From positions 124,001 through 188,000 of the forward strand of contig JAUNJY010000001.1 in assembly GCA_030535455.1 (NCBI GenBank): a DNA stretch of 64,000 bases, read 5' to 3'. A program made the position numbers and the translations under genes. The number at the start of each line of letters is the position of its first letter. Within the stretch, counting starts at the first letter, position 1. This document shows, piece after piece, positions 35,031 through 43,711 of this stretch. Below the pieces are notes generated by a model. That model made no database searches. It saw only the letters and a list, made by a program, of their open reading frames with translations, and was not told the DNA's origin. The DNA comes from a bacterium (lineage in GTDB: Bacteria; Bacillota; Clostridia; Lachnospirales; Lachnospiraceae).

Positions 35031-35609
35031 ATGAAAACACTTATTCTGTTAATTATAACAACATCATTAGTTAATAACGTTGTACTAAGTCAATTCTTAG
35101 GTTTATGTCCATTCTTAGGTGTATCTAAGAAGACTTCAACAGCAGCTGGTATGGGTGGAGCAGTAATCTTCGTTATTACGATTGCATCTGCTGTAACTAG
35201 CCTTATTAACACATTCATTTTAGAAAAATTAGATGTAACATTCCTACAAACAATTGTATTTATCTTGGTTATTGCAACATTAGTACAGTTAGTTGAAATG
35301 TTCTTAAAAAAATCTAGTCCTGCATTATACAACTCTTTAGGTGTGTTCTTACCACTGATCACTACTAACTGTGCAGTATTAGGTACGGCTCTTACAAACG
35401 TTCAAAATAGTTACGGTGTATTAGAAAGTACAATCGCTGGTTTAGGTACAGCAGTTGGTTTCTTTATCTCTATCGTAATCATGGCTGGCGTTCGTGAAAA
35501 AATCGAGTATAACGATGTTTCTGAATCTTTCAAAGGTTCACCAATCGTTTTAATTACAGCAGGACTTATGGCGATCGCGTTCTATGGTTTTGCGTCATTA
35601 ACTTTTTAA
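35031..35609 (+). CDS. rnfA: Rnf complex subunit A
   Basis: 192 aa, six membrane helices, related to RnfE/NqrE. NNVVLSQFLGLCPFLGVSKKTSTAAGMGGAVIFV holds the conserved Cys in helix 1, and ITTNCAVLGTALTNVQNSYG holds the partner Cys in helix 4; with RnfE they hold a membrane iron-sulfur cluster. It begins immediately after the rnfE stop codon. The ribosome site GAAGGAGG lies inside the rnfE tail. Confidence 0.96.
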   Translation: MKTLILLIITTSLVNNVVLSQFLGLCPFLGVSKKTSTAAGMGGAVIFVITIASAVTSLINTFILEKLDVTFLQTIVFILVIATLVQLVEMFLKKSSPALYNSLGVFLPLITTNCAVLGTALTNVQNSYGVLESTIAGLGTAVGFFISIVIMAGVREKIEYNDVSESFKGSPIVLITAGLMAIAFYGFASLTF

Positions 35610-35626
35610 TTTAAGGAGGAGACAAG

Positions 35627-36430
35627 ATGGAATTTATCTTTGGTATAGTTTTAGCTGCCGTAATCGTCGGTGTTACGGGATTATTAATCGGTCTACTTCT
35701 TGGATTTGCTGGTGAGAAATTCAAAGTTGAAGTTGACGAAAAAGAACTTTTAGTTCGTGATGTATTACCAGGTAATAACTGTGGTGGTTGTGGATATGCT
35801 GGTTGTGATGCTTTAGCAAAAGCAATCGCAGCTGGTGAAGCACCAGTTAATGGTTGTCCTGTAGGTGGTAGCCCAGTAAGTGAACAAATCGGTGAAATTA
35901 TGGGTGTATCCGCAGACGCGTCTGCAAAAAAAGTTGCATTTGTAAAATGTGCAGGTACTTGTGAACAAGCAAAAGACAAAGATGTATACTACGGTATCCA
36001 AGATTGTAATGCTGCTATGAGTGTTCCTGGTACTGGAAGCAAATCTTGTTCTTATGGTTGTTTAGGATATGGTTCTTGTGTTAAAGCATGTCCATTCGAT
36101 GCAATCCATATTGTAGAAGGTATTGCTAAAGTAGATAAAGAAAAATGTGTTGCTTGTGGTAAATGTGTTGTTACATGTCCTAAGCAATTAATCGAGTTAA
36201 CAGCTTACGATTCAGAGTATTTAGTACGTTGTAACTCAAACGACAAAGGTAAAGCGGTAAAAGATAATTGTGCTGCTGGATGTATCGGATGTGGTATGTG
36301 TCAACGTGCTTGTGAATTCGATGCAGTTAAAGTAGTAAACAACTTAGCTCACATTGATCAAGACAAATGTCAAAAATGTGGTGCTTGTGCTGCTAAATGT
36401 CCTACTAAAGTTATTCGCGATATGCTTTAA
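35627..36430 (+). CDS. rnfB: Rnf complex subunit B (ferredoxin-binding iron-sulfur subunit)
   Basis: 267 aa. It has an N-terminal membrane helix (about 3-26), then the 4Fe4S motif CGGCGYAGC...NGCP (about residues 52-85), a cysteine-containing middle (KCAGTCEQ, DCNAAM, SCSYGCLGYGSCVKACPFDAI) and ferredoxin-like repeats (CVACGKCVVTCPKQLI, CIGCGMCQRACEFDAV, CQKCGACAAKCPTKVI). This is the entry point for electrons from ferredoxin, such as the protein encoded at 17 kb. The operon ends here with a terminator. Confidence 0.96.
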   Translation: MEFIFGIVLAAVIVGVTGLLIGLLLGFAGEKFKVEVDEKELLVRDVLPGNNCGGCGYAGCDALAKAIAAGEAPVNGCPVGGSPVSEQIGEIMGVSADASAKKVAFVKCAGTCEQAKDKDVYYGIQDCNAAMSVPGTGSKSCSYGCLGYGSCVKACPFDAIHIVEGIAKVDKEKCVACGKCVVTCPKQLIELTAYDSEYLVRCNSNDKGKAVKDNCAAGCIGCGMCQRACEFDAVKVVNNLAHIDQDKCQKCGACAAKCPTKVIRDML

Positions 36431-36436
36431 TTTTAT

Positions 36437-36476
36437 AAGCGGTATTGGAAAAGAAATTTTCCGGTACCGCTTTTTG
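36437..36476 (+). terminator. Terminator of rnfCDGEAB
   Basis: AAGCGGTATTGGAAA / TTTTCCGGTACCGCTTTTT hairpin directly behind rnfB. Confidence 0.82.
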
Positions 36477-36613
36477 ATTCCTAGAATAGATCAATGGATC
36501 TTTAGAGAGCAATTAGAAAAAGGTGTCTGAATTACCTTATTTTCATATCTGTATTTTCTGATGGTATCGGAGACAATACTAGTAAAAGACTGTATGGAGA
36601 TCGAGGTGAAAAG

Positions 36614-37036
36614 ATGAAGTTTCAAAGTCAGATTACAAAGAATATATTTCTGTTTCTGTTAGGCGGATTTTGCTATGGCTGTATTGAGATGCTTTATAAA
36701 GGAAGTACTCATATTTCTATGATTATTGCCGGTGGGATTTGTTTTTTTGTAATTGGGCGATTAAATCGATGGAAGGGAAATCCTTCGTTGTTAGGCGAGA
36801 TGGTAGTTTCGGCTATGGTGATTACCTTGGTTGAGTTTGTGACGGGATTAATTGTAAATGTATGGCTTGGCTTATATGTATGGGATTATTCAGGACTGCC
36901 ATATAACTTTATGGGGCAGATTTGTTTATTGTTTTCGGTGTTTTGGTTATTTCTATCTTTGGTTGCCATTTTATTTGATGACGCCATACGCTATTTTTTA
37001 TTAGGTGAGGCAAAACGTCATTATCATTTACTATAA
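36614..37036 (+). CDS. Putative membrane protein, CmpB-like (PF06541-type)
   Basis: 140 aa with four membrane helices. FLLGGFCYGCIEMLYKGSTHISMIIAGGICFFVIGRLNR and VEFVTGLIVNVWLGLYVWDYSGLPYNFMGQICLLFSVFWLFLSLVAILFDDAIRYFL match the small membrane family labelled putative ABC-transporter type IV (CmpB). No ATPase gene is nearby and the function is unknown. TGGAGATCGAGGTGAAAAG carries the ribosome site. It appears to be a single-gene unit. Confidence 0.82.
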   Translation: MKFQSQITKNIFLFLLGGFCYGCIEMLYKGSTHISMIIAGGICFFVIGRLNRWKGNPSLLGEMVVSAMVITLVEFVTGLIVNVWLGLYVWDYSGLPYNFMGQICLLFSVFWLFLSLVAILFDDAIRYFLLGEAKRHYHLL

Positions 37037-37181
37037 GAAAAATATGTATCAAAGGGAAAATAAAAATGCATATAGTAAATTATTATAATTATTTGGAATA
37101 TTATATTGAATCATAGGTGTTTCAGCTATATAATAATTTAAGATTAGGTAAATTGAGACAATATGGGAAAAGGTGGTGTTT

Positions 37182-38195
37182 TGGTTGGCTACAATTAAAG
37201 AGCTCTCTTTGAAATGTGGTGTTTCTATTTCTACAGTCAGCAAGGCGTTAAATGGTTACCGTGATATCAGTGAGGAAACGAAACAACGTGTTTTGAAGAC
37301 TGCAATGGAAATTGGCTATTTATCGGATAGTAGTATAAAGATGTTGAAAAAGAAGAAAACATGTAATATTGGGGTATTATACAGGGATTCATCAAACCAG
37401 GATTTACGAAATGAATATTTTGCATACATATTAGCTTCCTTTAAGGAAAAGGCAGCAAAAGAGGGATATGATATTACTTTCATAGAACATAACATAGGAA
37501 ATAAAAAAATGACATATTTGGAGCATTGCAGAAGCCGTAATTTTGATGGAGTGTGTATTGTCTGCGCTGAGTTTAATGATCCTGAGGTACTTGAGCTGGT
37601 AAATAGCGACTTTCCTGTGGTTACGGTAGACCATGTCTTTAATGAAGCGATTTCGATTATGTCTGATAATATACAGGGGATGACACAATTGATTGAGTAC
37701 ATTGTTGGGCAGGGCCATGAGAAGATAGCATATATATATGGAACTAAGTCAAGCGTTACTCATAATCGTTTAGTGAGTTTTAATAACGTGCTGAGTGAGT
37801 ATCAAATTCATATCCCAGAAGAGTATTATAAAGAAGGAATTTACCGAAGTGTGACAAAGACGGAAGAGTTGACTGAGGAGCTGCTCAGACTGCCATCCCC
37901 TCCAACATGCATTATTGTACCGGATGATTATTCTGCATTTGGAGCGATGAATGCAATCCATCGTCTTGGGCTTGAAATTCCTGAAGATGTATCAATTGCA
38001 GCGTATGATGGAATATTAGCAGGACAAGCTTTGGAGCCTAAACTAACAACTATAAAACAAGATGTGGACAGGATTGGTGCTGAAGCTGCAAAACAGTTGA
38101 TTAATTTAATTGAAAATCCAATGGGAACCTCCTTAGATAACATTTATTTAAAAGGCCAGCTTGTTAAAGGTGGATCTGTTAAGAACTTAAAATAA
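37182..38195 (+). CDS. LacI/GalR-family transcriptional regulator, TTG start
   Basis: 337 aa. It has an N-terminal HTH and hinge (ATIKELSLKCGVSISTVSKALNGYRDISEETKQRVLKTAMEIGYLSD) and a periplasmic-binding-protein-like effector domain (about 60-337: VCIVCAEFNDPEVLELV, FPVVTVDHVF, GHEKIAYIYG, PTCIIVPDDYSAFGAMNAIHRLGLEIPEDVSIAAYDG, LTTIKQDVDRIGAEAA). TTG 37182 is chosen because AAAGGTGGTG lies 6 bp upstream and the next residues are the family's MATIKE start. No sugar transport or enzyme genes adjoin it, so the target is unknown. Confidence 0.93.
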   Translation, partial: WLATIKELSLKCGVSISTVSKALNGYRDISEETKQRVLKTAMEIGYLSDSSIKMLKKKKTCNIGVLYRDSSNQDLRNEYFAYILASFKEKAAKEGYDITFIEHNIGNKKMTYLEHCRSRNFDGVCIVCAEFNDPEVLELVNSDFPVVTVDHVFNEAISIMSDNIQGMTQLIEYIVGQGHEKIAYIYGTKSSVTHNRLVSFNNVLSEYQIHIPEEYYKEGIYRSVTKTEELTEELLRLPSPPTCIIVPDDYSAFGAMNAIHRLGLEIPEDVSIAAYDGILAGQALEPKLTTIKQDVDRIGAEAAKQLINLIENPMGTSLDNIYLKGQLVKGGSVKNLK

Positions 38196-38310
38196 CACCG
38201 GTTTATATGGGACTATTATAATATTGATGATATAATTCGTCTATGCTATCATAGGTTTATGTTATAGGTAAAATTTTGGGTAATAAGTGGATTTGGGAGG
38301 ACTGGCAATA

Positions 38311-39390
38311 ATGAGGCTTGTTTCGACATCGATGTTAAGCGCTGATATGATTTTGGCAAAATCCATTTATCATAATGATTGTCTGATATTGAAAGCTGGA
38401 CAGAAGGACTTAATGAGATATATCAATCATCTCAATAATATGGGAATTGAATATCTATATATAGATGATAAAAAGAGTGAGGGAATAGAGGTCCCGGATG
38501 TAATATCGGAAAAGACCAGGGTAAAATGTAAGCGGGTATTACGCGATACCATTGGAAAAGTGTCCAATGGAGCGCTAGGTGATACTGGAGAAATCGGCGG
38601 TATCATTAATACCATACTAGATGAAATCTTATATAATAAGGATGTGCAAATCAGTCTTAATGACATATGTGCAACGGATGATTACACTTTTTCGCATTCT
38701 GTCAGTACAACGGTATATTCACTTCTTTTGGCAAGCAGACTTAATTATAGCAGGAGTATGCTGGAGAAGCTGGCGATAGGAACGTTGCTGCATGATGTGG
38801 GAAAGGTTTTGTTGGATAAAGAGATTTTATTTAAGGAAGAGACACTTACAGAAGAAGAATTTGAATATGTAAAACAACATACTGTATTAGGATACGACAC
38901 ATTGAAAAAATGTACATGTATTACAGAGTTATCAAGGATTATTGCGTTATCTCATCATGAACGTCTAGATGGAAGTGGATATCCAAAAGGAGTAAGAGAA
39001 GCGGAAATTCATGAGTTTGTGCGAATTGTGGCAATTGCAGATGTATATGATGCATTGACATCGGACCGCTGTTATCGTAAAAAATGGTCTAATGAAAAGG
39101 CAGTCAATTATTTGATTGAGTATGCAGGGACGATGTTTGATACGGAACTGGTTCGTACATTCATACAGGTTATTACTATTTATCCAAATGGATCCATTGT
39201 TCATCTGTCCAATGGATTTTATGGTATCGTTAAGTGTCAGAATAAGAATATGTCTGGACGCCCGGTTGTTCGCGTATTCGCAGATAGTCAACGAAGAGAA
39301 ATCGATATGTACGAAATTGATTTGTTACAAAACCTATCGATTACAATTCTAGAGGGTGAAGTGGAACTTAATAGTGATGTATCCTTTTAA
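38311..39390 (+). CDS. HD-GYP domain protein, probable cyclic-di-GMP phosphodiesterase
   Basis: 359 aa. It has an N-terminal region (about 1-120) of the type found ahead of many clostridial HD-GYP domains and a complete HD-GYP domain (about 130-290). Seen: HSVSTTVYSLLLASRL, LLHDVGK (HD), HTVLGYD, ALSHHERLDGSGYPKGV (HHExxDGxGYP) and IADVYDALTSDRCYRKKW. All metal and GYP residues are present, so hydrolysis of c-di-GMP is likely. ATG 38311 has GGGAGG upstream. It is 33 bp before the AraC-type regulator, so they may share a transcript. Confidence 0.9.
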   Translation: MRLVSTSMLSADMILAKSIYHNDCLILKAGQKDLMRYINHLNNMGIEYLYIDDKKSEGIEVPDVISEKTRVKCKRVLRDTIGKVSNGALGDTGEIGGIINTILDEILYNKDVQISLNDICATDDYTFSHSVSTTVYSLLLASRLNYSRSMLEKLAIGTLLHDVGKVLLDKEILFKEETLTEEEFEYVKQHTVLGYDTLKKCTCITELSRIIALSHHERLDGSGYPKGVREAEIHEFVRIVAIADVYDALTSDRCYRKKWSNEKAVNYLIEYAGTMFDTELVRTFIQVITIYPNGSIVHLSNGFYGIVKCQNKNMSGRPVVRVFADSQRREIDMYEIDLLQNLSITILEGEVELNSDVSF

Positions 39391-39423
39391 AGAAATAAAC
39401 AGTATTTGAGGATGAGGTATTGC

Positions 39424-40992
39424 ATGTATAAAGTATTAGTGGCAGAGAAAGATGCTGTTTCAGCAGAAGAAATAACGTCACTTATTGAAACAAAGATTCA
39501 GAATGCTAAAGTAGTAGCAGTTACCAATAGTGGTAATGATACAATTGTAGATACAATTAATAGTGAGCCCGATTTGATCCTGATTGGAATCGAGATTGCA
39601 GGCATGAATGGAATTGAGACGGTAAGAAAGATCAGAAGGTTTAATAAAAGTGTTCGCATTATCATTGTATCAGCATATGATTATTTTGAGTTTGCAAGAG
39701 AGGCTATGATCCTTGGAGTAAACGATTATATTTTAAAACCGATTAATCAAATGGAATTGGTTAAGGCAATTGAGCGAGAATTGCAGGCAGTAAAAGAAGA
39801 AGATGATATTGAGAGAGAATATAAAGATGAGGAAAATCAGTATTCCAATGCACTCCGTTATGTTGAGCAGCATTTTATATTTTCGGTCTCATATAATATG
39901 AATGTAGATGCTGAGATACATCAGTATCAGAAATTGTTAGGTATTGGATCAAAAGGCTATATTATGAGCGTTTCTGTAGAGCCGAACGTATTGAACAAGC
40001 ATTGGAATATGGAAAAGGCGGCTGGCAGGATTTATCGTAGGCTGAAGGAAGTGGTAAATGCACATTCCAGCTGTGCGGTTGGTCCAAGAATGTTAAACCG
40101 TTATACGATCTATGTGACTTCAGATAAAGAACGTGAGAGTAAAGAAGCTCAGTTGGAGTCAATCACATTGGCGAAAGAAATACTGAGAGTACTTAAGGAA
40201 ACGTTTGATTTAGAAGTTAAGATTGCAATTGGCGGAATACGAACGATTGTGAATATTCATGATAGTTATTTAGAAATGCTTCGAAGCTGTCGTTATGATG
40301 TTGAGAGTCCTATCGTACATTATAAAGAGGTTCGATATAAATACAATATGAAGGAATCCTATATGGAGCTTACAGACCAGCTGATCGATAGTATAAAGTA
40401 TAATAGATACAATGCAGAAGAAGGTTTGTCAAACATCCTGGAACTTCTTCGCCCGATGGAGGTTACAGAACGGCTTACAAGTATGATTGAAGTATTAACA
40501 TGTATCTCATATGCATTTCGTAAAGAACTTAAGAATCAGGATATATATTATGATTATGTTAAACAGTGCGACAAGCTGTTGTACTTATCGTTAGAAGAGC
40601 AGGAAGCTTGGGTATATCGCAGGCTACATACAATGGTTAAGCTAATGCGTTCTGGAAAGAAGGCAAGAAGGTCGAATGTGGTTACGATTGCTATGGAATA
40701 TATTCAGAAAAATTATACGCAGGAGATATCATTGAATGAGATTTCTCAGTATGTGGGACTGAGTCCGCAACATTTTAGTAAGATATTTAAAGAGACTACC
40801 AATTACAGTTATGTAGAATGGGTAAATGATCTGAGGATTGGTAAGGCTCAAGAGATAATGAAGCAGGAGGATTGCACAATCAAAGAGGTATGCTTTTTGG
40901 TTGGATTTCAGGATCCGAATTATTTTAGCCGTATATTTAAGAAACGTGTTGGGATTTCTCCAACAGAATATGCGAAGGAACGAGCTATATAA
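39424..40992 (+). CDS. AraC-type response regulator with degenerate receiver domain
   Basis: 522 aa. It has an N-terminal receiver (about 1-118), a long helical middle domain (about 130-410) and a C-terminal AraC HTH pair (about 420-522: VTIAMEYIQKNYTQEISLNEISQYVGLSPQHFSKIFKETTNYSYVEWVNDLRIGKAQEIM...VGFQDPNYFSRIFKKRVGISPTEYAKE). This is the YesN layout. The phospho-acceptor Asp is replaced by Gly55 (PDLILIGIEIAGMNG), although Ser83 and Lys105 of the switch are kept. No histidine kinase lies next to it. ATG 39424 follows GATGAGGT; an upstream TTG is less likely. Confidence 0.92.
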   Translation: MYKVLVAEKDAVSAEEITSLIETKIQNAKVVAVTNSGNDTIVDTINSEPDLILIGIEIAGMNGIETVRKIRRFNKSVRIIIVSAYDYFEFAREAMILGVNDYILKPINQMELVKAIERELQAVKEEDDIEREYKDEENQYSNALRYVEQHFIFSVSYNMNVDAEIHQYQKLLGIGSKGYIMSVSVEPNVLNKHWNMEKAAGRIYRRLKEVVNAHSSCAVGPRMLNRYTIYVTSDKERESKEAQLESITLAKEILRVLKETFDLEVKIAIGGIRTIVNIHDSYLEMLRSCRYDVESPIVHYKEVRYKYNMKESYMELTDQLIDSIKYNRYNAEEGLSNILELLRPMEVTERLTSMIEVLTCISYAFRKELKNQDIYYDYVKQCDKLLYLSLEEQEAWVYRRLHTMVKLMRSGKKARRSNVVTIAMEYIQKNYTQEISLNEISQYVGLSPQHFSKIFKETTNYSYVEWVNDLRIGKAQEIMKQEDCTIKEVCFLVGFQDPNYFSRIFKKRVGISPTEYAKERAI

Positions 40993-41327
40993 CCATGACT
41001 TGTCTAATAAATATGACTAGTTATGGTTATATTTATATGTATAAAATTTGATATGTTGGAAATAATAATATATTGGTATTTTTACAAGGATATTGTATAG
41101 TAAATAGGAACATAATACGAAGAAAAAAGAATTAAAACTTTTTAGCTCTTTATGTGGTATATCTTATGTAAAATACTTGAAAAACAGATAAAAGATATTG
41201 ACGTGTTAGGCAGATTATGATATTCTAGACTAGCGATGGAAGAGGTCTTTTTTTTTATGCCTAAAAATCAATATTAACACGAGAAAAAGCAATAACACAA
41301 TAAGAATTTATAGCGGAGGTGGAAGCT
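40993..41327 (+). other. Noncoding stretch before rpmG
   Basis: 335 bp. An imperfect hairpin (AACCATGACTTGT / ACTAGTTATGGTT, 40991-41028) directly behind the AraC-type gene lacks a T-run and is at best a weak terminator. The translation operon promoter follows at 41198. A run of nine T (41251-41259) sits just downstream of that promoter. No gene is visible. Confidence 0.6.
41198..41226 (+). promoter_or_regulatory. Promoter of rpmG-secE-nusG
   Basis: TTGACG - 17 bp - TATTCT, about 100 bp before rpmG. Confidence 0.5.
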
Positions 41328-41477
41328 GTGCGCGTAAAAATTACATTAGCTTGTACAGAATGTAAACAACGTAACTACAATATGACTAAAGAGAAGAAAG
41401 CTCATCCAGATAGAATGGAAACTAAGAAATATTGTAAATTCTGTAAATCACACACTTTACACAAGGAAACTAAATAG
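41328..41477 (+). CDS. rpmG: 50S ribosomal protein L33
   Basis: 49 aa: [20 protein letters not shown]...[21 protein letters not shown]. Two CxxC pairs make this the zinc-binding L33. GTG start behind GCGGAGGTGG. It was read directly from the sequence, as it is shorter than 60 codons. Position before secE-nusG is the conserved Firmicute order. Confidence 0.96.
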   Translation: MRVKITLACTECKQRNYNMTKEKKAHPDRMETKKYCKFCKSHTLHKETK

Positions 41478-41572
41478 TTAGATTTGTATAGGCAATAGGT
41501 AATTCTATTGAACATTGTGAGCGGATATACGCGATAAAAGCTGTATAGAAGCGGGAAGGAATGTGAAAAGAT

Positions 41573-41785
41573 ATGGGAGATACTGTCAATAAAATGGACG
41601 CTACACAAAAACAAAGTTTTTGGAAATCCTTAAAGTCTGAATTTAAGAAGATTACTTGGCCTGATAGACAATCACTAGTTAAACAAACAGTCGCAGTATG
41701 TGTAATTACTGTAATACTTGGAGCACTAATAGCAGGAGTTGATACGGTTTATAAAATCGGAATTAACTGGCTGCTAAACTTATAG
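41573..41785 (+). CDS. secE: Preprotein translocase subunit SecE
   Basis: 70 aa. FWKSLKSEFKKITWPDRQSLVKQTVAVCVITVILGALIAGVDTVYKIGINWLL has the conserved amphipathic KITWP segment and the single C-terminal membrane helix of SecE. It stabilises SecY. An in-frame stop three codons upstream fixes ATG 41573 as the start. It lies between rpmG and nusG as expected. Confidence 0.95.
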   Translation: MGDTVNKMDATQKQSFWKSLKSEFKKITWPDRQSLVKQTVAVCVITVILGALIAGVDTVYKIGINWLLNL

Positions 41786-41793
41786 GTGATAAG

Positions 41794-42312
41794 ATGGCAG
41801 AAGCAAATTGGTATGTTGTGCATACTTATTCCGGATACGAGAATAAAGTAAAAGCAAACATCGAAAAGACAATAGAAAACAGAAAACTTCAAGATCAAAT
41901 TTTAGAGGTATCTGTACCTATGCAAGATGTTGTAGAGGTGAAAAATGGAACAAAGAAGAAAGTAAGTAAGAAAATGTTTCCTGCTTACGTTCTTATTAAC
42001 ATGGTAATGAACGATGACACTTGGTATGTTGTTCGCAACACTAGAGGTGTTACTGGATTTGTCGGTCCTGGTTCAAAACCAGTTCCATTATCAGAAGCTG
42101 AGATGAATGCAATGGGTCTTAAGAACTCCAGCGAACTTGACATTGACTTGGAAGTTGGCGATGCAATCGTTGTTGTTTCAGGTGCTTGGGAAGAAACAAG
42201 CGGAATTATTACTCATATTAACACTCATAAACAGGCAGTAACGATTAACGTAGATATGTTTGGTCGTGAAACACCTGTTGAAATTAGTTTCACAGATATT
42301 AAAAAATTGTAA
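41794..42312 (+). CDS. nusG: Transcription termination/antitermination protein NusG
   Basis: 172 aa. The NGN domain (ANWYVVHTYSGYENKVKANIEKTIENR...MFPAYVLINMVMNDDTWYVVRNTRGVTGFVG) and KOW domain (GDAIVVVSGAWEETSGIITHINTHKQAVTINVDMFGRETPVEISFTDIKKL) are complete. It binds RNA polymerase and affects pausing. It is 8 bp behind secE. Leader structures for rplK begin right after its stop codon. Confidence 0.97.
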   Translation: MAEANWYVVHTYSGYENKVKANIEKTIENRKLQDQILEVSVPMQDVVEVKNGTKKKVSKKMFPAYVLINMVMNDDTWYVVRNTRGVTGFVGPGSKPVPLSEAEMNAMGLKNSSELDIDLEVGDAIVVVSGAWEETSGIITHINTHKQAVTINVDMFGRETPVEISFTDIKKL

Positions 42313-42315
42313 TAC

Positions 42316-42364
42316 ATCTAGTAAAATACTAGATGGTGGGAGGGAACACTCCCGATAACACCAC
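42316..42364 (+). promoter_or_regulatory. L1-type ribosomal-protein leader before rplK
   Basis: A small hairpin (ATCTAGT/ACTAGAT) is followed by TGGT-GGGAG..CTCCC-GATAAC-ACCA, a stem with an asymmetric internal loop. The same motif recurs before rplA (42906-42934). It matches the layout expected for the L1 binding site that mimics 23S rRNA. Confidence 0.65.
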
Positions 42365-42386
42365 ATAATTCAGGAGGTATGCTATA

Positions 42387-42812
42387 ATGGCAAAGAAAGT
42401 TACAGGTTATATCAAATTACAAATTCCAGCTGGAAAGGCTACACCAGCACCACCAGTTGGTCCTGCACTTGGTCAACACGGTGTTAACATTGTACAATTC
42501 ACAAAAGAATTCAATGCTAGAACTGCTAACCAAGACGGCATGATTATTCCAGTTGTAATTACTGTATATCAAGATAGAAGTTTTAGTTTCATCACTAAAA
42601 CTCCACCAGCAGCAGTATTATTAAAGAAAGCTGCTAAAATTCAATCTGGTTCAGGAGTACCTAACAAAAATAAGGTAGCTACTATTACTAAAGCGGATGT
42701 TCAACAAATCGCTGAATTAAAAATGCCAGATTTAAACGCTGCTAGCCTTGAAAGTGCAATGAGCATGATCGCTGGTACAGCAAGAAGTATGGGTATCGTA
42801 GTAGAAGACTAA
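42387..42812 (+). CDS. rplK: 50S ribosomal protein L11
   Basis: 141 aa, exact family length. [45 protein letters not shown] is the N-terminal domain with the proline-rich thiostrepton-site motif. The C-terminal rRNA-binding domain contains [51 protein letters not shown]. It forms the GTPase-associated centre with L10 and L7/L12, encoded downstream. AGGAGGT ribosome site. Confidence 0.97.
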   Translation: MAKKVTGYIKLQIPAGKATPAPPVGPALGQHGVNIVQFTKEFNARTANQDGMIIPVVITVYQDRSFSFITKTPPAAVLLKKAAKIQSGSGVPNKNKVATITKADVQQIAELKMPDLNAASLESAMSMIAGTARSMGIVVED

Positions 42813-42905
42813 TTCTACTCGAACCAATAATTAGACACTATTAAACATCGTAAATATTGATTTAGCATATAAATAAAGATTTCAGCCGGTAACGGTCGTA
42901 ATCAC

Positions 42906-42934
42906 GTGGGAGGGACAACTCCCGATACTACCAC
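42906..42934 (+). promoter_or_regulatory. L1-type ribosomal-protein leader before rplA
   Basis: GTGGGAGGG..CTCCCGATACTACCAC, nearly identical to the motif ahead of rplK, placed 6 bp before the rplA ribosome site. This is consistent with separate feedback control of rplA by L1. Confidence 0.65.
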
Positions 42935-42949
42935 TAGGAGGTTAATAGA

Positions 42950-43642
42950 ATGAAAAGAGGAAAGAAATACGTAGAAGCTGCTAAGCTTGTTGATAGATCT
43001 ATGGTTTATGATGCAGCAGAAGCGTGTAGTTTAGTTAAAAAAGCAGCTGTTGCAAAATTCGATGAAACAGTTGAAGCGCATATCAGACTTGGTGTTGATG
43101 GACGTCATGCAGATCAACAAGTTCGTGGTGCGGTTGTATTACCACACGGAACTGGTAAAACTGTAAAAGTTCTTGTATTCGCTAAAGGCGATAAAGTAGC
43201 AGAAGCAGAAGCTGCTGGTGCTGATTTCGTTGGTGGTGATGAATTAATCCCAAGAATCCAAAACGATGGATGGTTTGACTTCGATGTAGTTGTTGCAACT
43301 CCTGATATGATGGGTGTTGTTGGTCGTCTTGGCCGTGTACTTGGACCAAAAGGCTTAATGCCAAACCCTAAAGCTGGTACTGTTACAATGGATGTTACAA
43401 AAGCTGTTAATGATATTAAAGCTGGTAAGATCGAATATAGATTGGATAAAACAAACATTATCCACGTACCTGTTGGAAAAGTATCTTTCACTGAAGAACA
43501 ACTTTCCGAAAACTTCAACACACTTATGGGAGCTATCATGAAAGCTAAACCAGCTGCTGCTAAAGGTCAATACCTTAAGAGCGTAACTGTAACTAGCACA
43601 ATGGGCCCTGGTGTAAGAGTTAACACAGCTAAAATTGGCTAA
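42950..43642 (+). CDS. rplA: 50S ribosomal protein L1
   Basis: 230 aa, normal length. [66 protein letters not shown], then [33 protein letters not shown] and [27 protein letters not shown]. It builds the L1 stalk and is a likely translational repressor of its own mRNA through the two leader motifs above. The gene is followed by a terminator. Confidence 0.97.
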   Translation: MKRGKKYVEAAKLVDRSMVYDAAEACSLVKKAAVAKFDETVEAHIRLGVDGRHADQQVRGAVVLPHGTGKTVKVLVFAKGDKVAEAEAAGADFVGGDELIPRIQNDGWFDFDVVVATPDMMGVVGRLGRVLGPKGLMPNPKAGTVTMDVTKAVNDIKAGKIEYRLDKTNIIHVPVGKVSFTEEQLSENFNTLMGAIMKAKPAAAKGQYLKSVTVTSTMGPGVRVNTAKIG

Positions 43643-43670
43643 TTAATACTTTTAAGTATTTTAATAGAAG

Positions 43671-43705
43671 ACGATCTGCTCCCTTGGGAGTAGGTCGTTT
43701 TTTTT
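43671..43705 (+). terminator. Terminator of rplK-rplA
   Basis: ACGATCTGCTCC / GGAGTAGGTCGT with G-U pairs, loop CTTG, then eight T. Confidence 0.86.
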
Positions 43706-43711
43706 ACGCCG

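Noticed and set aside
35611-35979. Minus-strand frame of 122 codons across the rnfB start
   Set aside because: Antisense to conserved rnfB sequence, no ribosome site and no recognisable protein features.
41251-41259. Transcription terminator just after the rpmG promoter
   Set aside because: The T-run has only a very weak AGAC/GTCT stem before it, and part of that stem is upstream of the expected transcript start.
43114-43539. Minus-strand frame of 141 codons inside rplA
   Set aside because: It lies wholly antisense to a conserved ribosomal protein gene, with no ribosome site. It arises from the biased codons of rplA.
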